6,896 bases of DNA from an uncultured Mycoplasmatota bacterium. Its GTDB lineage: Bacteria > Bacillota_I > Bacilli_A > RF39 > UBA660. The notes beneath the pieces are model-generated. The model saw nothing but the letters and a program-made list of their open reading frames with translations, was not told the DNA's origin and ran no database searches. The number at the start of each line of letters is the position of its first letter. Positions within the stretch are counted from its first letter, which is position 1. The position numbers and the translations under genes were made by a program. Below, piece by piece: positions 1-3,788 of the stretch. The DNA is taken from contig CAMMKE010000056.1 of assembly GCA_946497375.1 (NCBI GenBank), positions 1 to 6,896 of the forward strand. Direction: 5' to 3'.

Positions 1-30
1 GATAGTTAAATTTTCGACTTAACTTGGGGT

Positions 31-68
31 AAGGGGAAGTCTGCCCTTTTTTAGGGTTTTCCCTAAAA
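31..68 (+). terminator. Terminator-like double hairpin at window start
   Basis: AAGGG (31-35) can pair with CCCTT (44-48), followed by a T tract at 47-52, which fits a rho-independent terminator for a plus-strand gene lying left of the window. Immediately after, TTTTAGGG (49-56), loop TTTT, CCCTAAAA (61-68) forms a perfect 8-bp palindromic hairpin. A third short pairing, GACTT (16-20) with AAGTC (37-41), competes with the first stem. A simple terminator is most likely; an attenuator is possible but has no other support. The first nine bases (GAT AGT TAA) could end an upstream gene, which cannot be judged. Confidence 0.55.
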
Positions 69-99
69 TAAATTTAGTTTTATTTTTCAGATTATCACC

Positions 100-128
100 T
101 TTACAAAAATACTTTATATAATTATACT
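100..128 (+). promoter_or_regulatory. Sigma-A-type promoter of the DNA glycosylase gene
   Basis: TTTACA (100-105), a 17-nt spacer, then TATACT (123-128). The predicted start near 135 leaves a leader of only about 13 nt that consists mainly of the SD sequence GAGGTGA (136-142). Confidence 0.6.
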
Positions 129-147
129 AACACATGAGGTGATATTT

Positions 148-639
148 TTGAAAGTAGTTCATCCATTAAAACCAATTTATAATAGTGAATCTAAAGTTTT
201 AATATTAGGAAGTTTTCCTTCTATTAAATCAAGAGAGAATAATTTTTATTATGGAAATCCTAAAAATAGATTTTGGTCTACTTTAGGAAAAGTATTTAAT
301 GAGGATATTGGGAGTTCTAATCAAGATAGAGAAAAGTTTCTTTTAACTCATAAAATCGCTCTTTTTGATGTCGTATATAGTTGTAATATAACAGCATCAA
401 GTGATAGTAGTATTAAAGATGTTGTACCTAATGATATTAAGAAAATTGTTGATGAAAGTAAGATAGAAGCGATATTTACAACTGGAACTAAGGCATATAG
501 TTTATATAATAAATATCTTCTTAAAGATATAGGAATAGAAGCTTTTAAATTACCTTCACCTTCTCCTGCTAATTGTAAAAGAGGTATAGAAGAAGTTTTA
601 GTTAATAGTTACAGTAAAATAAAAGAATACTTAGATTAA
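148..639 (+). CDS. DNA-deoxyinosine/uracil glycosylase, UDG superfamily family-6-like
   Basis: Probable base-excision-repair enzyme that removes deaminated bases (hypoxanthine, perhaps uracil) from DNA. Counting from the TTG start it has 163 residues. GSFPS is at 21-25 and FYYGNPKNRFW at 33-43, which matches the hypoxanthine-DNA glycosylase (family 6) active-site region, where an Asn replaces the Asp of classical UDG. LFDVVYSC (about 72-79) and SPSPAN near 137-142 match the later conserved blocks. An in-frame GTG at 139 would add three residues. I prefer TTG 148 because the SD GAGGTGA (136-142) overlaps that GTG but sits 5 nt before the TTG, and because transcription probably begins at about 135. 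The gene stands alone and is convergent with the metal-binding gene. Family placement is fairly secure; the exact substrate is inferred. Confidence 0.85.
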   Translation: MKVVHPLKPIYNSESKVLILGSFPSIKSRENNFYYGNPKNRFWSTLGKVFNEDIGSSNQDREKFLLTHKIALFDVVYSCNITASSDSSIKDVVPNDIKKIVDESKIEAIFTTGTKAYSLYNKYLLKDIGIEAFKLPSPSPANCKRGIEEVLVNSYSKIKEYLD

Positions 640-655
640 TTTTAGTCTAAGTATT
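626..655. terminator. Bidirectional terminator between convergent genes
   Basis: AATACTTAGA (626-635) pairs perfectly with TCTAAGTATT (646-655) around a 10-nt loop. A T-rich tract follows on the plus strand and A-rich sequence precedes it, so it can end both the glycosylase mRNA and the convergent metal-binding-protein mRNA. The glycosylase stop codon (637-639) is in the loop, and the other gene stops directly beside the stem. Confidence 0.75.
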
Positions 656-874
656 TTATTTAACTACTTCTTCATTTGTTACAGGAAACTCAAGATTATT
701 AAGTAGTTCTTTAATCTTTTCACTTACTTTCTCATTTTTAAGCTCTACAATAACTTCTCCAGTATTATAGTCTGCTAGAACACTCTTAACACCTTTTATC
801 ATCTTTAAAGAGTTCTTTATTCTATTTTCACATCCTGTACAATGCATATTAGAAACATTATATTTTATTTTCAT
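656..874 (-). CDS. Heavy-metal-associated (HMA) domain protein, CopZ-like
   Basis: A 72-residue single-domain protein of the ferredoxin-like HMA fold, probably a cytoplasmic copper (or other soft metal) chaperone. The metal site is NMHCTGCENR near the N-terminus, with Cys12 and Cys15 forming the CxxC ligand pair and Met10 in the expected place. The following KMIKGVKSVLADYNTGEVIVEL fits the rest of the beta-alpha-beta fold. Length is typical of CopZ. An SD-like AAAGGA lies 10 nt before the ATG. No P-type ATPase or copper regulator is within the window, so the partner is unknown. Its upstream region is shared back to back with the first hydrophobic-peptide module. Confidence 0.85.
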   Translation of the reverse strand: MKIKYNVSNMHCTGCENRIKNSLKMIKGVKSVLADYNTGEVIVELKNEKVSEKIKELLNNLEFPVTNEEVVK

Positions 875-918
875 TGTTAATCTTTCCTTTCTTTATAATT
901 GTAAATAAAATTTCTGTT

Positions 919-947
919 AAAAAATGTATCTTGTTCGATTGTTTTAT
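919..947. repeat. Copy 1 of conserved 29-bp intergenic block
   Basis: Positions 919-947 match 1858-1886 at 28 of 29 positions (T940 versus C1879). Weaker similarity extends leftwards to about 890. The block covers roughly -55 to -27 relative to the predicted module-1 start, so it contains the -35 element and the DNA upstream of it. It also lies about 45 bp upstream of the divergent HMA gene. It could be a toxin promoter/UP-like element, an activator or repressor site, or a shared divergent control region. Confidence 0.7.
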
Positions 948-967
948 AGATGCATTTATGCTATCAT
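939..967 (+). promoter_or_regulatory. Promoter of hydrophobic-peptide mRNA, module 1
   Basis: TTGTTT (939-944), 17-nt spacer, TATCAT (962-967), with TG one base before the -10 (extended -10). The predicted start at about A974 is exactly where the terminal pairing segment AGGAATAC begins. The same geometry occurs in module 2. Confidence 0.6.
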
Positions 968-998
968 TTAATTAGGAATACTTAGTATGGGTGTTTAT

Positions 999-1033
999 CT
1001 CCTTATTTTCCATTTCTAATGGTTAGAAAGGAG
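999..1033 (+). promoter_or_regulatory. Hairpin that sequesters the SD of the module-1 peptide
   Basis: CTCCTT (999-1004) pairs with AAGGAG (1028-1033), the SD itself, and CCATT (1010-1014) pairs with AATGG (1018-1022) around loop TCT. The SD would thus be hidden. The left arm overlaps the long-range helix by three bases (999-1001), so the two structures could be partly exclusive. Confidence 0.55.
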
Positions 1034-1045
1034 CCTTGCTTATGA
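1019..1045 (+). CDS. Possible 8-codon leader ORF coupled to the module-1 peptide
   Basis: ATG at 1019 reads MVRKEPCL and stops at TGA (1043-1045), which overlaps the next ATG (1042-1044) as ATGA. It spans the SD, so its translation would open the SD hairpin. It has no clear SD of its own. Module 2 has the same arrangement at 1967-1990, and hok has a comparable coupled leader (mok). It could still be chance. Confidence 0.3.
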   Translation: MVRKEPCL

Positions 1046-1110
1046 GCAAGAAAGATTTATTAATAACGATATTATTACTAATAATAGTACTTTTAATATT
1101 ATATAAATAA
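1042..1110 (+). CDS. Hydrophobic 22-residue peptide, putative type I toxin (module 1)
   Basis: Reads MSKKDLLITILLLIIVLLIL then YK and TAA. A short charged N-terminus (KKD) is followed by one uninterrupted Leu/Ile/Val segment of about 16 residues, enough to cross or lie in a membrane. A strong SD, AAAGGAG (1027-1033), is 8 nt before the ATG. Composition and size recall Ibs, TisB and other type I toxins, but I see no specific family match. Support for real expression comes from the promoter, the SD, structured ends and the parallel module 2. If it is a toxin, it would act by depolarising or damaging the inner membrane when its antisense RNA is lost. A membrane-anchored regulatory or signalling peptide is the main alternative. 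Confidence 0.6.
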   Translation: MSKKDLLITILLLIIVLLILYK

Positions 1111-1217
1111 ACACCCTTTACATCACTGTATAAGGGTGAACTCATTTTATTGAGATAAATACCCATGATGCAAAACTAGGTATTCCTCTCTTGCTGTACG
1201 CACTAGGCGTCCAACTT
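1106..1217 (-). ncRNA. Putative antisense antitoxin RNA, module 1
   Basis: Predicted RNA of about 110 nt starting near 1217 on the minus strand and ending after the 1112-1138 hairpin. It would be fully complementary to the 3' untranslated part of the peptide mRNA, including the 1152-1187 arm of the long-range helix, but not to the ORF body. A short 5' stem-loop (ACGC with GCGT around CTAGT) is possible. 3' overlap of this kind is known from TxpA/RatA and BsrG/SR4 in Bacillus. Evidence is promoter plus terminator plus context only. Confidence 0.45.
1112..1138. terminator. Hairpin at the peptide stop codon; terminator of antisense RNA 1
   Basis: CACCCTT (1112-1118) pairs with AAGGGTG (1132-1138), with inner TACA (1119-1122) and TGTA (1127-1130) around loop TCAC, about 11 bp with one bulged T. 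Read on the minus strand it is followed by TTTATTTAT, so it can end the antisense transcript just short of the peptide ORF. Module 2 has an equivalent hairpin at 2065-2087. Confidence 0.55.
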
Positions 1218-1223
1218 ATAATT

Positions 1224-1252
1224 AGTATATCATAAGTTCGTACTTTTAACAC
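1224..1252 (-). promoter_or_regulatory. Extended -10 promoter for antisense RNA 1
   Basis: On the minus strand the -10 is TATACT (plus 1224-1229), preceded by TGA, giving TGATATACT. The -35 (GTGTTA, plus 1247-1252, 17-nt spacing) is poor. The sequence TTATGATAT is shared with the module-2 antisense promoter. The site also sits inside an ACTTAT/ATAAGT dyad (1214-1237). Confidence 0.45.
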
Positions 1253-1270
1253 TACTTTTGGTGTTTTTTT
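1248..1270 (+). terminator. Terminator of module-1 peptide mRNA
   Basis: AACACTA (1248-1254), loop CTTT, TGGTGTT (1259-1265) forms a 7-bp stem with one G-U, followed by a run of T. It would end a message of about 300 nt that starts near 974. Confidence 0.6.
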
Positions 1271-1368
1271 CTTTCTCTTTTAATATATAAATCAGGTGCA
1301 CTATCAAACCTAGTTGGAAACATCTCTTTAGAAACTTTTTTATTTAACATTTCTTTTGTAATAATCAT
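1252..1368 (-). CDS. Possible small ORF of unknown function downstream of the Nudix gene
   Basis: A 38-codon ORF starting MIITKEMLNKKVSKEMFPTR and ending KRERKKHQK. It begins 17 nt after the Nudix stop on the same strand, so it could be co-transcribed. It is basic (about 12 Lys/Arg) and has no hydrophobic segment. The SD is weak (GTAAG-like only), and the stop lies inside the plus-strand terminator hairpin. It may be a genuine small protein, a gene remnant or a chance ORF. I recognise no family. Confidence 0.25.
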   Translation of the reverse strand: MIITKEMLNKKVSKEMFPTRFDSAPDLYIKRERKKHQK

Positions 1369-1385
1369 GTTCTTACATCTACTTT

Positions 1386-1817
1386 TTATATTTTACTAAC
1401 TAATTTAATTGAACCAATATTATTTTCTTTATAATTAATAATAGGATTTTTAATAGCCTTTAAATCTCTTAAATCATTATCCATATCAGTTAGAACATAA
1501 TCGATATCAAACCATTTTACATCAAGGATTTCATTTTTATTATAATCAATATTTTCATTTAACAATCTTGTCATAAATGTAAGCATTACTAAAGTTTCAT
1601 TTTCTAATTGTTCACTTGCAATATTAAGTATGCCAGTAAGTTCTACATCACAACCAGTTTCTTCTTTTATTTCCCTAATAGCACCACTTAATATACTCTC
1701 TCCTATTTCTAAATGGCCTGCAGGTATATTCCACTTACCATAGCACTGTTTTTTAGCTTCTTGTACTAGTAAAACTTTATCATCTTTTACAATTATTCCT
1801 CCTACAATTACTACCAT
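1386..1817 (-). CDS. Nudix hydrolase
   Basis: A 143-residue hydrolase of nucleoside diphosphates linked to another moiety, such as (d)NTPs, oxidised nucleotides or nucleotide sugars. The Nudix box runs from Gly34: GHLEIGE, then seven residues, then REIKEETGC, which fits GX5EX7REUXEEXGU with the catalytic EE pair at 52-53 binding divalent metal. The N-terminal GGIIVKDDKVLLVQEAKKQCYGKWNIPAGH is the usual first strand and substrate platform. An excellent SD (AAAGGAGG) precedes the ATG. The sequence does not define the substrate, so MutT-like sanitation is only one option. Its promoter region is shared back to back with hydrophobic-peptide module 2, and its 3' side runs into the antisense RNA of module 1. 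Confidence 0.88.
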   Translation of the reverse strand: MVVIVGGIIVKDDKVLLVQEAKKQCYGKWNIPAGHLEIGESILSGAIREIKEETGCDVELTGILNIASEQLENETLVMLTFMTRLLNENIDYNKNEILDVKWFDIDYVLTDMDNDLRDLKAIKNPIINYKENNIGSIKLVSKI

Positions 1818-1857
1818 AAAATGCTACCTCCTTTATAACCACAAACAAAGTTTCTAT

Positions 1858-1886
1858 AAAAAATGTATCTTGTTCGATCGTTTTAT
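1858..1886. repeat. Copy 2 of conserved 29-bp intergenic block
   Basis: Differs from 919-947 at one position. It lies in the same place relative to the module-2 promoter and about 40 bp upstream of the divergent Nudix gene. The DNA between the block and the -10 has diverged (ATAGATGC versus CTTAATAT), so the block looks selectively conserved and not simply part of a recent duplication. Confidence 0.7.
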
Positions 1887-1906
1887 CTTAATATATATGT
1901 TACATT
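1878..1906 (+). promoter_or_regulatory. Promoter of hydrophobic-peptide mRNA, module 2
   Basis: TCGTTT (1878-1883), 17-nt spacer, TACATT (1901-1906), with TG one base before the -10. The predicted start at about 1913 coincides with GGAATA, the first base of the 5' pairing segment, exactly as in module 1. Confidence 0.55.
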
Positions 1907-1966
1907 ATTAATGGAATATCTAGTTGTTTAGGTACTATTCCCCTAACTCATACTAATTTATATAAT

Positions 1967-1990
1967 ATGAAAGAGGCATTGATAATATGA
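1967..1990 (+). CDS. Possible 7-codon leader ORF coupled to the module-2 peptide
   Basis: ATG at 1967 reads MKEALII and stops at TGA (1988-1990), overlapping the peptide ATG (1987-1989) as ATGA. It spans the SD, as does the module-1 leader. No SD precedes it. The conserved arrangement suggests translational coupling but does not prove it. Confidence 0.3.
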   Translation: MKEALII

Positions 1991-2079
1991 GAAAAACAGA
2001 GAAATATCTTTGCAATATCATTATATTACTTATCATTGTAATTATTATCATTCTAATAAAATTAGTACCAACTACTTGA
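1987..2079 (+). CDS. Hydrophobic 30-residue peptide, putative type I toxin (module 2)
   Basis: Starts MRKTEKYLCN, followed by an Ile/Leu/Val-only run of about 14 residues, then KLVPTT and TGA. A charged N-terminus plus a single transmembrane-length segment is the standard layout of membrane-acting type I toxins. SD AAAGAGG (1970-1976) is 10 nt upstream. The peptide is not a close copy of the module-1 peptide beyond composition. The TGA stop falls in the loop of the 2065-2087 hairpin. If TGA were read through, only six more residues would be added. Expression and toxicity are inferred from the shared module architecture. Confidence 0.6.
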   Translation: MRKTEKYLCNIIILLIIVIIIILIKLVPTT

Positions 2080-2087
2080 GTCGGTAC
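2065..2087. terminator. Hairpin over the peptide stop codon; terminator of antisense RNA 2
   Basis: GTACCAACT (2065-2073), loop ACTTG, AGTCGGTAC (2079-2087) forms a 9-bp stem with one mismatched or wobble pair depending on strand. On the minus strand TAATTTTATT follows, consistent with termination of the antisense RNA just inside the 3' end of the peptide ORF. Confidence 0.5.
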
Positions 2088-2109
2088 CATCTTTTAAATT
2101 AAATTTTAA

Positions 2110-2152
2110 GGGATAGTACCTAACATAGGAAAACTAGGTATTCCCTTTTTTT
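2110..2152 (+). terminator. Terminator of module-2 peptide mRNA
   Basis: An imperfect local stem: GGGA (2110-2113) with TCCC (2142-2145), TA with TA, and CCTA (2119-2122) with TAGG (2135-2138), followed by seven T (2146-2152). The same bases form the 3' arm of the long-range helix, so the terminator could refold onto the 5' end after release. Predicted message: about 240 nt. Confidence 0.5.
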
Positions 2153-2181
2153 ATTTATATGTAAACGTTCTTTACATATTC

Positions 2182-2210
2182 ATCATATCATAAATATATC
2201 TTATTTTCAA
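2182..2210 (-). promoter_or_regulatory. Strong extended -10 promoter for antisense RNA 2
   Basis: On the minus strand: TTGAAA (plus 2205-2210), exactly 17 nt, then TATGAT (plus 2182-2187) preceded by TGA. It is one of the best promoters in the window, yet it lies only 12 bp past the end of the transporter gene and leads to no minus-strand ORF, which argues for an RNA product. Confidence 0.6.
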
Positions 2211-2222
2211 GTTCTTATGAGC

Positions 2223-3788
2223 TTAAAAATCTATGCTATCAAGATATTCTCTTGCCACATCTCTTGGATTTTCTCCTAGTTCATCTACTCTATAGTTTAA
2301 CTCACTCATAATATCATTATTTAACTTACTACCAAGACTACTTAGTACTTCTTCTATTTCTGGATACTCTTTTAAAGTATCATTTCTAACAAGTGGTATT
2401 GCATAATATGGTGGAAAAGCATTTTTATCATCTTCTAAGACAACAAGATTAAATTTCTTTAGTAGTCCATCTGTAGCAAAGGCATCTACAACATCGCTTT
2501 CATTATTTATTAAAGCAGTATATCTTGGACTACCATCTATGCCAATAATATCTTTAAAGTTATAACCATAAACACTACTTACTCTATTTAGTCCATCTTC
2601 TCTATTAATAAATTCAAGACTTGGACTGATAACAAGATTACTTGAAACACGTGATAAATCACTCATTGTCTTTAGGTTATAAAGATTGGCAGTTTCTTGT
2701 TTAACAGCAAGAGTATAGGTATTATTAAAGCCCATTTGGTCTAATACTTCAATATTATATTTACTATCTAAATCACTCTTAACGGTATTATAAACTTTTT
2801 CTATATCAGTAATTGGCTCATATTTTAGAGTGTCGCCATAGACAGTACCAGTGTAGTCTATATATAAATCTATATCTCCTCTTTTTAAAGCTTCAAAACA
2901 TACTTGGGTACCACCTAAATTACAGTTTTCAACTGTCTCATAATCAGTTTTATCTTTAATCGCATCACTAACCATATAACAAAGAATATTTTGTTCTGTA
3001 AAATCTTTACTACCAACAACAATAGCATTATCATTTCTATTTGATGATATGAATGTATAAGCGAATATTATAACTACTATGATAGCAGTTACTAGCAAGA
3101 TAATCTTTTGATGTAATCTTTTCTTCTTTAGTAACTTTTTGTCTAAATCATTATTTTTTTGAAGGCTTATAGGGGTTACTAGTTTTTCTACTATACCGAT
3201 AATATAGTCAACTGCCAATGCTAAAAGGCATGCTGGTATCGCTCCTGCTAGTATTTGATAATTATTAACAGTTCTAATACCTGAAAAGACAAGATAACCT
3301 AGACCTCCTCCACCGATAAAGGCTGCCATTGTCATTAGACCTACCGCTGTAACGGCACTTATTCTAATTCCTGCCATAATTACTGGTAAGGCTAGAGGAA
3401 TTTGAATTTTATAAAGTATTTGCCATTTAGTTAGACCAATACCAGTTGCAGACTCTATCATATTACTATCTATATTACTAATACCTGTATAAGTGTTCTT
3501 AATAATTGGTAGTAAGGAATATAAAACTACCATGACAATAGCAGGTGTTGTACCAATGCCAAGAAAAGGAATAGCAAAACCTAAAAGAGCCATACTAGGT
3601 ATCGCTTGAATAACACTTGCAACACCTAAAACTGGTTTATTAATCTTTTTAACATAACTTATTAAAATACCAATAGGTACTCCTATTACAATAGCAAGTA
3701 AGACTGATAGAAAAGTTAATTCAATATGTTCTATTAGTAAAGATATAATTTCATCAATATTATTTCCAATGTATTCTAAAAAATCCAT
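2223..3788 (-). CDS. ABC importer fused permease/substrate-binding protein (OpuF/BilE/EgtU class)
   Basis: A 521-residue fusion. Residues about 20-205 form a ProW-type permease with several membrane helices and the EAA loop (ESATGIGLTKWQ, then IPLALP, about 112-136) that contacts the ATPase. A further helix (about 229-247) tethers an external substrate-binding domain (about 256-521) that opens VGSKDFTEQN and contains GDIDLYIDYTGT (304-315), typical of quaternary-amine binders. Candidate substrates are glycine betaine, choline, carnitine, or ergothioneine (EgtUV has this same fusion plus a CBS ATPase). I cannot choose among them from sequence alone. It follows the ATPase gene with a TAATG one-base overlap and an SD inside that gene, so it is translationally coupled. 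No clear terminator follows before antisense promoter 2. Confidence 0.9.
   Translation of the reverse strand: MDFLEYIGNNIDEIISLLIEHIELTFLSVLLAIVIGVPIGILISYVKKINKPVLGVASVIQAIPSMALLGFAIPFLGIGTTPAIVMVVLYSLLPIIKNTYTGISNIDSNMIESATGIGLTKWQILYKIQIPLALPVIMAGIRISAVTAVGLMTMAAFIGGGGLGYLVFSGIRTVNNYQILAGAIPACLLALAVDYIIGIVEKLVTPISLQKNNDLDKKLLKKKRLHQKIILLVTAIIVVIIFAYTFISSNRNDNAIVVGSKDFTEQNILCYMVSDAIKDKTDYETVENCNLGGTQVCFEALKRGDIDLYIDYTGTVYGDTLKYEPITDIEKVYNTVKSDLDSKYNIEVLDQMGFNNTYTLAVKQETANLYNLKTMSDLSRVSSNLVISPSLEFINREDGLNRVSSVYGYNFKDIIGIDGSPRYTALINNESDVVDAFATDGLLKKFNLVVLEDDKNAFPPYYAIPLVRNDTLKEYPEIEEVLSSLGSKLNNDIMSELNYRVDELGENPRDVAREYLDSIDF

Larger units (their letters stand above)
974..1187 (+). other. Module 1: long-range 5'-3' RNA pairing (inverted repeat)
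   Basis: The predicted 5' end of the transcript (974-1001) pairs with 1152-1187. The inner helix is ATGGGTGTTTATCTC (987-1001) with GAGATAAATACCCAT (1152-1166), 15 bp with one G-U. The outer helix is 974-986 with ACTAGGTATTCCT (1175-1187), 13 bp with one G-U. Only an 8-nt bulge (1167-1174) interrupts them. The hydrophobic ORF lies in the closed loop. Closing of 5' and 3' ends is known for type I toxin mRNAs such as hok and aapA1, where it keeps the message inactive until processing. Confidence 0.7.
1913..2144 (+). other. Module 2: long-range 5'-3' RNA pairing (inverted repeat)
   Basis: GGAATATCTAGT (1913-1924) pairs with ACTAGGTATTCC (2133-2144), 12 bp with one G-U. TTAGGTACTAT (1928-1938) pairs perfectly with ATAGTACCTAA (2113-2123), 11 bp, and CCC (1940-1942) can pair with GGG (2110-2112). 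The outer helix resembles module 1, but the inner helix has unrelated sequence in the same place. A competing local 5' hairpin, GGAATA (1913-1918) with TATTCC (1936-1941), could form first on the nascent RNA. Confidence 0.7.
2060..2175 (-). ncRNA. Putative antisense antitoxin RNA, module 2
   Basis: Predicted RNA of about 115 nt from near 2175 to just past the 2065-2087 hairpin. It would begin with a stem-loop (GTAAA, GAACG, TTTAC) and then cover the whole 3' region of the peptide mRNA, including the 3' arm of the long-range helix. Pairing with the message would open the 5'-3' closure and create an RNase III substrate. The promoter is better than in module 1. Confidence 0.5.

Noticed and set aside
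1..9. C-terminal fragment of an upstream plus-strand gene (GAT AGT TAA)
   Set aside because: Two codons are too few to support a call, although the following terminator makes it plausible.
931..939. GTTCG in the conserved block as a LexA/DinR (SOS) box
   Set aside because: Only one half-site is present. The required CGAAC four bases before GTTCG is absent in both copies.
974..1041. Metabolite riboswitch in the structured module-1 leader
   Set aside because: No recognisable riboswitch core was seen. The pairing is explained by complementarity with the 3' end and the SD, and the gene controlled is a tiny hydrophobic peptide.
974..1187. Module 1 as a MITE or other short transposable element with terminal inverted repeats
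   Set aside because: No target-site duplication is visible, the outer repeats coincide with the predicted transcript start, and an ORF, SD, promoter and terminator are arranged inside. The inverted repeats differ between the two copies, unlike a recently spreading element. Not fully excluded.
2077..2079. TGA at the end of the module-2 peptide read as tryptophan (mollicute code)
   Set aside because: Tryptophans in the long genes are TGG where checked, and all eight long genes stop with TAA, so the standard code fits and TGA is a normal stop.
974..2144. Fst/par-type system with direct repeats complementary between toxin leader and antitoxin
   Set aside because: The shared segments are inverted within each module, so the convergent antisense RNA carries a leader-like sequence and not its complement. 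The complementarity lies in the 3' overlap only.
2223..3788. Naming the permease fusion egtU or opuFB outright
   Set aside because: The ligand-binding residues that separate ergothioneine, choline, betaine and carnitine binders cannot be assigned by eye.
3788..3788. Frameshift between ATPase and permease genes
   Set aside because: The one-base TAATG overlap is ordinary translational coupling; both proteins are full length.
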